DNA of 12,285 bases from Clostridia bacterium (GTDB lineage: Bacteria > Bacillota_A > Clostridia > Christensenellales > UBA1242). The DNA lies in NCBI GenBank assembly GCA_028701635.1, contig JAQVQJ010000024.1, positions 1 to 12,285 on the forward strand, read 5' to 3'. This document shows, piece by piece, positions 6,953-12,285 of this stretch (position 1 is its first letter; every line of letters begins with the position of its first letter). A model generated the notes under the pieces. That model was not told where the DNA came from, searched no databases, and was given only the letters and a program-made list of their open reading frames with translations. A program made the translations under genes and the position numbers.

Positions 6953-7771
6953 ATGGATAAATATGTTTTAATTACAGGGGCAACGGGGGGATTAGGAAGG
7001 GCATATGTTGAAGAATGTGCTAGAAGAAAACATAATCTAATCTTAACATCACGAAGTGAGCAAAAATTACAAGAATTAAAAGAATATATTGGCAAAACAT
7101 ATAAGGACATTGTTATTTTAACAAAAACTTGTGATTTAGCTGTTGAAAGTTCGAGAAATGAATTAATTGATTTTATAAAAGAAAATAAATTAGATATTGA
7201 AAGATTAATTCTTAATGCGGGGCATATTACACAAAATTGTTTTAAGGAAATAAAACAATCCGATTATCTTGCAACGATAAGGGTTAACTGTGAGGGAGAT
7301 GTAGACCTTTTTAATAAGATTTTAAAATTAAAGAAGCAAGGAAATAGATTTTATACTATTGTAGTGTCTAGTTTTGCTTCATTTAATCCTATGCCATATA
7401 TGGCTATCTATTCTGCTTCAAAAGCATTTATTACGAGTTTCTTTTTAGCTATTCGAGAAGAGTTAAAAGATGAGAATGTTTTTATTACAGTGGTTTGCCC
7501 TAGTGGAATGGCTACAACCCAAGAAATGAAAAATGCGATAAAAGTTCAAGGAATTGGTGGTAAGATAACAGAAAATTCAGTTGATAACATAGCTAAAATC
7601 TCTATAGATAAAAACTTGAAAAACAAGCCATTAATTGTAGTTGGATTTGTTAATAAATTACTACATTTTCTAGGAGCTTTTGTCCCTCAAACAGTTAAGG
7701 CAAAAATGATTGGGAAAAGATGGAAAAAAGCTCAAGAAAAATTAAAAAATATAACCCGAATAAGTTATTGA
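6953..7771 (+). CDS. Short-chain dehydrogenase/reductase (classical SDR)
   Basis: The 272-residue protein has all classical SDR marks: nucleotide-binding TGATGGLG at 8-15, NAG at 88-90, catalytic Ser140, Tyr153 and Lys157 (YSASK). The motif pattern and the pi-x-G-like CPSGMATT segment near 182 fit the NAD(P)-dependent ketoacyl-reductase/hydroxysteroid-dehydrogenase-like branch. The substrate cannot be told. A hydrophobic patch near residues 225-245 is too weak to call a membrane anchor. GAGG at 6942-6945 lies 7 bases from the ATG. A weak -10-like TATTAT at 6929-6934 precedes it without a clear -35. It stops at TGA, which shows the standard code is in use. The gene is divergent from the glycan operon and 58 bases ahead of the GNAT-like gene, probably co-transcribed. 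Confidence 0.92.
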   Translation: MDKYVLITGATGGLGRAYVEECARRKHNLILTSRSEQKLQELKEYIGKTYKDIVILTKTCDLAVESSRNELIDFIKENKLDIERLILNAGHITQNCFKEIKQSDYLATIRVNCEGDVDLFNKILKLKKQGNRFYTIVVSSFASFNPMPYMAIYSASKAFITSFFLAIREELKDENVFITVVCPSGMATTQEMKNAIKVQGIGGKITENSVDNIAKISIDKNLKNKPLIVVGFVNKLLHFLGAFVPQTVKAKMIGKRWKKAQEKLKNITRISY

Positions 7772-7829
7772 TTAATAATTGTTGGAAAGTTTGTATTTGC
7801 TACTAAATTAATAAAAGAAGGTTAAATAT

Positions 7830-8948
7830 ATGATAGAAGTAAAAAAGGTAGAAACAAAAAAAGATAGGAAAAATTTTATTGATTTTCCAACTGAATTGTA
7901 TAAAAATGAAAAAAATTATGTTCACCCTTTGCGCTTTGATGAAATGAGCCTTTTAACTGACAAAAATCCCAATATTCCAGATGTTGATTTTGAAGCATTT
8001 TTAGCTTATAAAGATGGTAAAGTTGCGGGTAGAATATTGGCAATGGAACATAATTTAGCAAATAAAAAATTTAATCAAAAATATGCAAGATTTACTCGTT
8101 TTGATGTAATAAACGATGTCGAAGTAGCGAAAGCATTGTTTAATGTAACCGAAAAATGGGCAAAGGAAAGAGGACTTGAATATATACAAGGGCCCTTAGG
8201 TTTTAATGACTTAGATAAAGAGGGTTTATTAGTTGAAGGATTTGAGTATCCTAATACTTTTGAAGGAACATATAACTTCTCATATTATGATGAGCTTGTT
8301 AAAAAATGTGGGTATGAAAAAGAAGTTGATTGGCTTGAATACAGAATTTATCCAGCAAAAAAAATAGATGAAAGGGTAGCCCGCATTGCAGATATGGTTG
8401 AAAAGAGATATGGATTTCATGTACTTAAAATAAAGTCAAAAAGAAAGTTTTTTAAAGAATATAAGGAACAAATATTTGAATGTATAGATGATTCATATTC
8501 CAAATTATTAGGGACTGTTCCTTTTAATGATAAACTCAAAGAGAGCATTTTAGGAATGTTTAAATTGTTTTTAAATTTAAAGTTTTTTGTAACGGTTGTA
8601 GATAAAGAAAAAAATGTTATTGGATTTGGCATCGCATTACCTTCACTTACCGCGATTTCTAAAAGTAAAGGCAGACTAACTCCGTTGGGAATTTTAAGGA
8701 TTTTAAAAGCTACCATTAAGCCAAAAACACTAGATTTTGCTTTGATAGGGGTAAAACAAGAGTATCAAAATAAAGGCGTAAACGCTTTTATAATGAGAGA
8801 TTTAATGAAACTTATGATTGACAATAATTTTGAATATTTTGAAACAAATCACACACTAGAAACTAACATCAAAATGTTACAACAATGGAAAATGTTTGAT
8901 TATATACAGCATAAGAGAGATAGACTATACATAAAAAAACTAGATTAG
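7830..8948 (+). CDS. GNAT-like acyltransferase family protein, two-domain
   Basis: This 372-residue protein resembles a family of long GNAT-related proteins in Bacillota and Bacteroidota that open with a KxFIxFPxxLYKxxxxYVxPLRxDE block (here about residues 14-38) and contain GPLxFNDxDxEGLLVEGF (about 121-139). The C-terminal GNAT-like half includes the acetyl-CoA-binding-loop equivalent EYQNKGVNAFIM near residues 311-322, where the usual RGxG/A becomes NKGVN, followed by ETNHTLETN. No acceptor is known to me. AGAAGG lies about 8 bases before the ATG. The 58-base gap after the dehydrogenase gene contains a weak TTGTTG-N16-TACTAA pair, so an extra promoter is possible. Its last two codons and stop form the outer left arm of structured element copy 2. 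Confidence 0.82.
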   Translation: MIEVKKVETKKDRKNFIDFPTELYKNEKNYVHPLRFDEMSLLTDKNPNIPDVDFEAFLAYKDGKVAGRILAMEHNLANKKFNQKYARFTRFDVINDVEVAKALFNVTEKWAKERGLEYIQGPLGFNDLDKEGLLVEGFEYPNTFEGTYNFSYYDELVKKCGYEKEVDWLEYRIYPAKKIDERVARIADMVEKRYGFHVLKIKSKRKFFKEYKEQIFECIDDSYSKLLGTVPFNDKLKESILGMFKLFLNLKFFVTVVDKEKNVIGFGIALPSLTAISKSKGRLTPLGILRILKATIKPKTLDFALIGVKQEYQNKGVNAFIMRDLMKLMIDNNFEYFETNHTLETNIKMLQQWKMFDYIQHKRDRLYIKKLD

Positions 8949-9066
8949 AAATTTTATATTTGACTTCGTTTACTGTAAAACGAGCCAAGACAGTCATTTA
9001 CTATGATGTAAACTCCTGCCTTGGCTCATTTTCCGAGCCTTGTCAAATAAAAAATTTCTAATCTAG
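8940..9066 (+). repeat. Structured intergenic element, copy 2 (after the GNAT-like gene)
   Basis: The arms 8940-8964 and 9042-9066 are inverted repeats matching at 24 of 25 positions. The left arm begins with the codons CTA GAT TAG that end the upstream gene. The core hairpin is regular: GAGCCAAG (8982-8989) pairs with CTTGGCTC (9020-9027), CAG with CTG, and TTTAC with GTAAA around a 6-base loop. The flanking core motifs CGTTTACTGT and CCGAGCCTTG are shared with copies 1 and 3. The element fills the start of the convergent space between the GNAT-like gene and the pseudouridine synthase gene. Confidence 0.88.
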
Positions 9067-9112
9067 TAATTAGGTTTAAGCCAAATGCATCGAGCCTCGC
9101 TATGTTCTAACT
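9067..9112 (+). repeat. Short repeat module following element copy 2
   Basis: Directly after copy 2, TTAGGTTT-AGCCAA-ATGC-CGAGCCTCGC is matched by a similar ordered set after copy 3 (11502-11545), with small insertions. The CGAGCCTCGC end resembles the CGAGCCTTGCC right border of element copy 1. It may be a worn right end of another element or a second repeat type. Confidence 0.5.
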
Positions 9113-9124
9113 TTTAATTTTTTC

Positions 9125-9200
9125 TGTCATTCTGAGCGAAGCGAGGAATCTTAGGCTTCGAAGTCTAGATTGCCACGTCGCTTTGCTCCTCGCAATGACA
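9125..9200. repeat. Palindromic intergenic repeat (TGTCATTCTGAGCGAAGCG type)
   Basis: The 76-base unit starts TGTCATTCTGAGCGAAGCG and ends CTTTGCTCCTCGCAATGACA, with outer ends TGTCATT and AATGACA inverted. AATCT and AGATT mark the inner boundaries of the two halves. It shares the 19 bases GAGCGAAGCGAGGAATCTT with the repeat at 11680-11698. Units of this type are widespread short repeats in many bacterial genomes. It lies just beyond the pseudouridine synthase stop at 9217. Confidence 0.8.
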
Positions 9201-9216
9201 AATGAAAATTATTTTG

Positions 9217-10095
9217 TTATTTTATCCAACTTGGAGAAACTTCCAAATGTTTATTATTTAAATATTTTAGTTCTTCGTTTGTGAAATTGAAAACAAGTTT
9301 ATAGGCAGTTAATTTCTGTGTTTTTGACTTGAATTTTTTGTTATCATCATAGTTTCCATATTTGCCATCACCAACTATAGGAAAATCAATTTTTGCAAGG
9401 TGTGCTCTTATTTGATGTGTCTTTCCATTTTTTATCTTAACTATGAATACTGATGTTCCGCCAGAAGAACGAGAAAGAACAGATATTTCGGTTACAATCT
9501 TTTTGCTGTCTTTTCTAGGTTCATCAAAGATTCTAACTTCGCTTTTTTCATCATCTTTTAATAGATAGCCAACAGCTTTAAGATTTTCCCATTTTGGATT
9601 ACCAACTACTTCTGCTAGATAATATTTTTCAATCTCGCCATCTTTCATTGCTTGTTTTAATTTATCAAAGAACTTTCTTGTTCTACCAAATATTACAAGC
9701 CCATCTGTATTTCTATCAAGCCTATTTAAAGGATAGACTTTTCCTTTTGAAATATTTTTATTTAATAAAGTTTCAATAGTTGTTTTATCATCTGGAGAAC
9801 AGACCTCAATTCCTTTTTGCTTATTAACAATAATTATATTATCATCTTCAAAAAGAATATTAAAAAATTTACTTTGGTCATCTATAGTTTTTTCTTTGTA
9901 ATCATCTGGAACAAAAAGAGTGATTTTATCACCAAAATTAACCCCAATATTAGAATTTATTTTTTGATCATTTACTCTAATGTCTTTTTTTCTTATAAGT
10001 TTGTTTGCTAGTGCATAGCTTAACCCTTCAACTTGGGTCGATACTACGTTTAAAATCTTGTCGGGGCAGTTACACGTTATTTCTATCTTTATCAT
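9217..10095 (-). CDS. RluA-family pseudouridine synthase
   Basis: RluA-family enzymes isomerise uridine to pseudouridine in rRNA or tRNA. Residue numbers count from the ATG at 10095 (292 residues). An S4-like RNA-binding segment occupies roughly 10-65 (ANKLIRKKDIRVNDQKI). The catalytic motif reads NRLDRNTDGLVIFGR with the catalytic aspartate at D127. The histidine of the usual HRLD motif is replaced by asparagine. The later KNGKTHQIRAHLA block is typical of the family. An ATG two codons upstream (10101) overlaps the -10 box and has no ribosome site, so 10095 is preferred, possibly as a leaderless start. The rRNA position cannot be assigned. The gene is divergent from the F420-ligase-like gene and convergent with the GNAT-like gene. 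Confidence 0.93.
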   Translation of the reverse strand: MIKIEITCNCPDKILNVVSTQVEGLSYALANKLIRKKDIRVNDQKINSNIGVNFGDKITLFVPDDYKEKTIDDQSKFFNILFEDDNIIIVNKQKGIEVCSPDDKTTIETLLNKNISKGKVYPLNRLDRNTDGLVIFGRTRKFFDKLKQAMKDGEIEKYYLAEVVGNPKWENLKAVGYLLKDDEKSEVRIFDEPRKDSKKIVTEISVLSRSSGGTSVFIVKIKNGKTHQIRAHLAKIDFPIVGDGKYGNYDDNKKFKSKTQKLTAYKLVFNFTNEELKYLNNKHLEVSPSWIK

Positions 10096-10099
10096 AATC

Positions 10100-10130
10100 A
10101 TTATAATACTTTATTTAAGTCTAAAATCAA
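10100..10130 (-). promoter_or_regulatory. Probable promoter of the pseudouridine synthase gene
   Basis: On the minus strand TTGATT (10130-10125) is followed after 16 bases by TATTAT (10108-10103), overlapping a perfect TATAAT (10105-10100). Either register places the transcription start at or within a few bases of the ATG at 10095. No ribosome-binding site is seen. Confidence 0.55.
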
Positions 10131-10150
10131 AATAAAAGGCGGTCTTTTAT

Positions 10151-10180
10151 TTGACTATTAGATGATTTAAAGTGTATCAT
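10151..10180 (+). promoter_or_regulatory. Probable promoter of the F420-ligase-like gene
   Basis: TTGACT (10151-10156) and TATCAT (10175-10180) are 18 bases apart. Transcription would begin near 10187, just ahead of the GAGG ribosome site (10188-10191), so the leader would be about 10 bases. A small inverted repeat AAAAGGCGGTCTTTT lies just upstream in the shared divergent region and could be an operator, but this is speculative. Confidence 0.5.
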
Positions 10181-10196
10181 ATTATGTGAGGTAAAT

Positions 10197-11375
10197 ATGA
10201 GCTTATTTGGAACTATTGTTTATGGAGTAAAAACTCCAATTATTAAAAATGGAGATGACCTAGTCGAGATTGTGACTTCAAGCGTTTTAAATGCTTGTAA
10301 TGAGAATAATGTTGAATTACAGGATAAAGATGTGGTCGCTGTAAAAGAAGCAGTCGTGGGGATTTCACAAGGTAATTTTGCCACGGTGGAACAAATTACA
10401 AAAGATGTAGAAAGTAAATTTAAAGGAAAGACAGTTGGGTTAATTTTCCCTATTTTTAGTAGAAATCGTTTTTCCTTAATACTTTCAGCAATAGCAAAGG
10501 GTGTAAAAAAACTTGTTATAATGTTATCTTATCCATCGGACGAGGTTGGTAACTCTTTAATGGAAGACAAAAAATTCTTGGATAGTGGGGTAAATCCTTA
10601 TGGCGAGGCATTAACCGAAAGTCAATATCGAAAAGTCTTTGGTGAAACAAAACATATTTTTACAGGTGTTGATTATGTTGAATTGTATAAATCTATCGCA
10701 GGAAGTAACACTGAAATTATTTTTTCCAACAAACCAGAAGAAATTTTAAAATATACTAAATATGTTATAAATGCGGATATTCATACTCGTAAACAAACCA
10801 AAACTTTTCTATTAAAAGCAGGCGCAGAAAAGGTTGTTTCGCTTGATGAGATATTGAATAAGAGTGTTGATGGCAGCGGATTTAATCCAGATTATGGGAT
10901 TTTAGGAAGCAATCTGGTAAAAGATGATACTTTAAAACTTTTTCCACGAGATGCAGACAAATTAGTTGAAAAACTCCAAAAGAAATTTATGGAATTAACA
11001 GGAAAGAAAATCGAATGTATGATTTATGGAGATGGCGCATTTAAAGACCCGGTTGGGAAGATTTGGGAACTAGCTGATCCTGTTGTTAGTCCGGGTTATA
11101 CAAGTGGATTAATTGGTGTACCTAATGAATTAAAATTAAAATACATTTCTGAAAATATATTAGCAAATTTGAGGGGAGAAGAACTCAACAAAGCTATGAA
11201 AAAGTTAATTAAAGAAAAATCCAAAGATTTAAAAAATCAAAAGACTTCACTTGGTACAACTCCTCGCCAAATTACAGATTTAATTGGAAGTTTATGCGAT
11301 TTAACAACTGGAAGTGGAGATAAGGGTACTCCTGTGGTTCTTGTCCAAAACTATTTCAAAAACTACGCAGACTAA
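10197..11375 (+). CDS. Coenzyme F420-0:L-glutamate ligase-like protein
   Basis: The 392-residue protein resembles the F420_ligase (CofE/FbiB N-terminal) family, which adds glutamate to the F420-0 side chain in F420 makers. Supporting segments are the N-terminal IVYGVKTPIIKNGDDLVEIV, VVAVKEAVVGISQGN near residue 50, and the strongly conserved-looking YGDGAFKDPVGKIWELADP followed by SPGYTSGL (about 278-305). It is considerably longer than archaeal CofE (about 250 residues), with extra sequence in the middle. Relatives exist in Firmicutes not known to make F420, so the real substrate may differ; no other F420 gene is in the window. A GTGAGG ribosome site lies 5 bases before the ATG. Its last codons form the outer left arm of element copy 3. 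Confidence 0.8.
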   Translation: MSLFGTIVYGVKTPIIKNGDDLVEIVTSSVLNACNENNVELQDKDVVAVKEAVVGISQGNFATVEQITKDVESKFKGKTVGLIFPIFSRNRFSLILSAIAKGVKKLVIMLSYPSDEVGNSLMEDKKFLDSGVNPYGEALTESQYRKVFGETKHIFTGVDYVELYKSIAGSNTEIIFSNKPEEILKYTKYVINADIHTRKQTKTFLLKAGAEKVVSLDEILNKSVDGSGFNPDYGILGSNLVKDDTLKLFPRDADKLVEKLQKKFMELTGKKIECMIYGDGAFKDPVGKIWELADPVVSPGYTSGLIGVPNELKLKYISENILANLRGEELNKAMKKLIKEKSKDLKNQKTSLGTTPRQITDLIGSLCDLTTGSGDKGTPVVLVQNYFKNYAD

Positions 11376-11494
11376 AAATTTTAGCATTTGACTGCGTTTA
11401 CTGTGGACCGAGTTAAGACAGTCATTTACTAAAAAGTAAACTCCTGCCTTAACTCAGTCGCCGAGCCTTGTCAAATACTAAAATTTTTAGCCTG
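11368..11494 (+). repeat. Structured intergenic element, copy 3 (after the F420-ligase-like gene)
   Basis: The arms 11368-11392 and 11470-11494 are inverted repeats matching at 23 of 25 positions. The left arm contains the final GAC codon and the TAA stop of the upstream gene. In the core hairpin GAGTTAAG pairs with CTTAACTC, CAG with CTG, and TTTAC with GTAAA around TAAAAA. Compared with copy 2 the stem has CC changed to TT on one side and GG to AA on the other, so pairing is kept. The same flanking motifs CGTTTACTGT and CCGAGCCTTG are present. Confidence 0.88.
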
Positions 11495-11622
11495 TAAAAT
11501 GATTAGATTTCGAGCCAATCCTCAAAATGCGCCGAGCCTCGCCTATTTTATTTATGTTTATATATATTTTATACAAGAAAGACAGTCATTACGACTGCTA
11601 TCTTATTTTTTTTATCTTCTTG
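11495..11622 (+). other. Non-coding stretch with a repeat module and a weak hairpin
   Basis: No gene is visible. Positions 11502-11545 carry the module also found after copy 2 (TTAGATTT, GAGCCAA, ATGCGCCGAGCCTCGCC). At 11579-11592 AAGACAGTCATTAC matches the structured-element core except for one missing T. Here it forms a small hairpin (CAGTC/GACTG) followed by a run of eight T at 11606-11613, which could act as a weak terminator for the F420-ligase-like gene. Confidence 0.45.
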
Positions 11623-11782
11623 TGTCATTTCGACTGGAGCAAAGCGGAATGGAGAAATCTCGTCTTTAATCTGTATTATGAGCGAAGCGAGGAATCTTTT
11701 CAGCTTAACAGATTCCTCGGTCACTTCGTTTCCCTCAGAATGACAATAGTATGAGTTTCTCCACTCGGTCGAGAGGATGACA
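11623..11782. repeat. Nested palindromic intergenic repeats
   Basis: An outer unit starts TGTCATTTCGACTGGAGC and ends CTCCACTCGGTCGAGAGGATGACA-like at 11782; its halves are imperfect inverted repeats. Inside it, about 11678-11745, sits a second palindromic unit. That inner unit has GAGCGAAGCGAGGAATCTT on the left and an inverted, slightly diverged copy ending CTCAGAATGACA on the right. The arrangement looks like one repeat inserted into another. Open frames across this region on both strands are by-products of the repeats. Confidence 0.7.
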
Positions 11783-11955
11783 AAAGAGTTGTTAAAAATT
11801 GGCATTAAAAATAGAAAGCAAGGCTTTGCAATCTGGATTTTACTCATCGGTGAAATCTAACCACGGACTATCCCGTGGTTTCTTTTAAACAAAACTTAAA
11901 GAAATATCTTCGAGTTTTAAATTTTTTTTAAATAAGCTTTGTTTTTGAGCTTATT
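11783..11955. other. Non-coding stretch with two hairpins
   Basis: No gene is visible on either strand. The stretch is AT-rich and holds two stem-loops, annotated separately, next to the TrpF-like gene's 3' end. The bases between 11783 and 11858 show nothing I can name. Confidence 0.5.
11859..11886 (+). terminator. Hairpin with short T-tract
   Basis: AACCACGG (11859-11866) pairs perfectly with CCGTGGTT (11873-11880) around a 6-base loop and is followed by TCTTTT. It has the form of an intrinsic terminator on the plus strand, but no plus-strand gene lies directly ahead, so it may be a remnant. Confidence 0.45.
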
Positions 11956-11956
11956 T
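11930..11956 (-). terminator. Stem-loop at the end of the TrpF-like gene
   Basis: AAATAAGCT and AGCTTATTT form a 9-base stem directly after the minus-strand stop codon. The strand leaving the stem on the minus side runs into TTT then a run of A, so the U-tract is poor and termination is uncertain. Confidence 0.4.
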
Positions 11957-12285
11957 TATTGTTCTTTTTCTATTGAGTAAGATGGACCCCAATCATTGAT
12001 TTCGTTAACAAATTTTTGGGCTTTATTTAAATCTAAAGTATTTATATTATCGTTGCGTAATTTTCCTTCTGCATCAATCCAAACGTTAGTACGGAAAGGC
12101 TGTGCTTTATTTATTTTATCTAATTCACATTTTACATTTTCAGGAGATAATCCACCGGCATATCCCTGTAAAAGTTTTCCTGCAAAAGTAGAATCATATT
12201 CATTTGAAAGCTTCCCAAAGCCGAATGATTTGTCATAAAGTACATCAAACCATTGTGTTTTTGAATATAATGCTTTTATAAACTT
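11956..12285 (-). CDS. TrpF-like (beta/alpha) barrel protein, C-terminal part
   Basis: The minus-strand frame is open from the right edge to TAA at 11958-11956, giving 109 residues with the start outside the window. GKLLQGYAGGLSPENV followed by VWIDAEGKLR and LDLNKAQKFVNEI resembles the last strands and helices of phosphoribosylanthranilate isomerase (TrpF). In TrpF the AGGLxPENV loop helps bind substrate phosphate. The WIDAEGKLR strand differs from the VDVSSGVE strand of true TrpF, so this is more likely a TrpF-related barrel of unknown substrate than the tryptophan enzyme. No other tryptophan gene is visible. The full-length neighbourhood would be needed to decide. Confidence 0.6.
   Translation of the reverse strand, partial: KFIKALYSKTQWFDVLYDKSFGFGKLSNEYDSTFAGKLLQGYAGGLSPENVKCELDKINKAQPFRTNVWIDAEGKLRNDNINTLDLNKAQKFVNEINDWGPSYSIEKEQ

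Noticed and set aside
6953..7771. Mycoplasma-type code (TGA as tryptophan), suggested by the AT richness
   Set aside because: The dehydrogenase gene ends at TGA at the expected place and tryptophan is encoded by TGG in the genes read.
8940..9066. Structured elements as ordinary intrinsic terminators
   Set aside because: The stable core stem is not followed by a T-run, and the AT-rich outer arms enclose a large conserved core, which a simple terminator does not have. A role in termination is not excluded.
11527..11847. Open frames on both strands of about 75-92 codons
   Set aside because: They run through the palindromic repeats and read as low-complexity translations of them.
11996..12238. 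Plus-strand open frame of 80 codons
   Set aside because: It is antisense to the TrpF-like gene, whose minus-strand frame has recognisable motifs.
1..12285. tRNA or rRNA genes, CRISPR arrays, transposase genes, prophage genes
   Set aside because: I found no cloverleaf-like sequence, no regularly spaced direct repeats and no transposase or phage protein motifs on either strand.

Overview
The window is AT-rich bacterial DNA using the standard stop codons (TGA ends one gene). It fits a member of the Bacillota, perhaps an uncultured Clostridia-type lineage. The evidence is the order rpsK-rpsD-rpoA-rplQ, a zinc-finger type S4, strong AGGAG ribosome sites, TTGACA/TATAAT-type promoters, and a Firmicutes-like ferritin-domain protein. 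The lineage is an inference; no search could be run.

Layout. Bases 1-2317 (+) are the end of the ribosomal protein/RNA polymerase alpha operon, closed by a structured repeat and a bidirectional terminator. Bases 2488-6855 (-) hold a sugar operon: a GT4 glycosyltransferase, a DUF4422 glycosyltransferase-like protein starting at TTG, and UDP-galactopyranose mutase. These suggest a galactofuranose-containing surface glycan. A ferritin-like protein without a normal start codon follows, then a small kinase-fold protein with its own, probably leaderless, promoter. Bases 6953-8948 (+) carry a short-chain dehydrogenase and a two-domain GNAT-like protein. Bases 9217-10101 (-) encode an RluA-family pseudouridine synthase, and divergently 10197-11375 (+) a coenzyme F420-0:gamma-glutamyl-ligase-like protein. 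The window ends in the C-terminal part of a TrpF-like barrel protein on the minus strand.

The most unusual signal is non-coding. Three copies of a 126-127 bp element (2316-2441, 8940-9066, 11368-11494) sit right at the stop codons of the three plus-strand transcription units, all in the same orientation and all in convergent intergenic spaces. Each has a conserved core of about 76 bases with a hairpin whose stem covaries between copies. The core is enclosed by 25-base arms that are near-perfect inverted repeats within a copy but differ between copies. The left arm overlaps the end of the host gene, so the right arm is in effect an inverted copy of that gene's end. This is either a co-evolving RNA structure or an element whose arm is templated on its insertion site.

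A second repeat class (GTCATTCTGAGCGAAGCGAGGAATCT type) occupies 9125-9200 and, as a nested pair, 11623-11782. Promoters in the window lie very close to start codons, so leaders appear short or absent.
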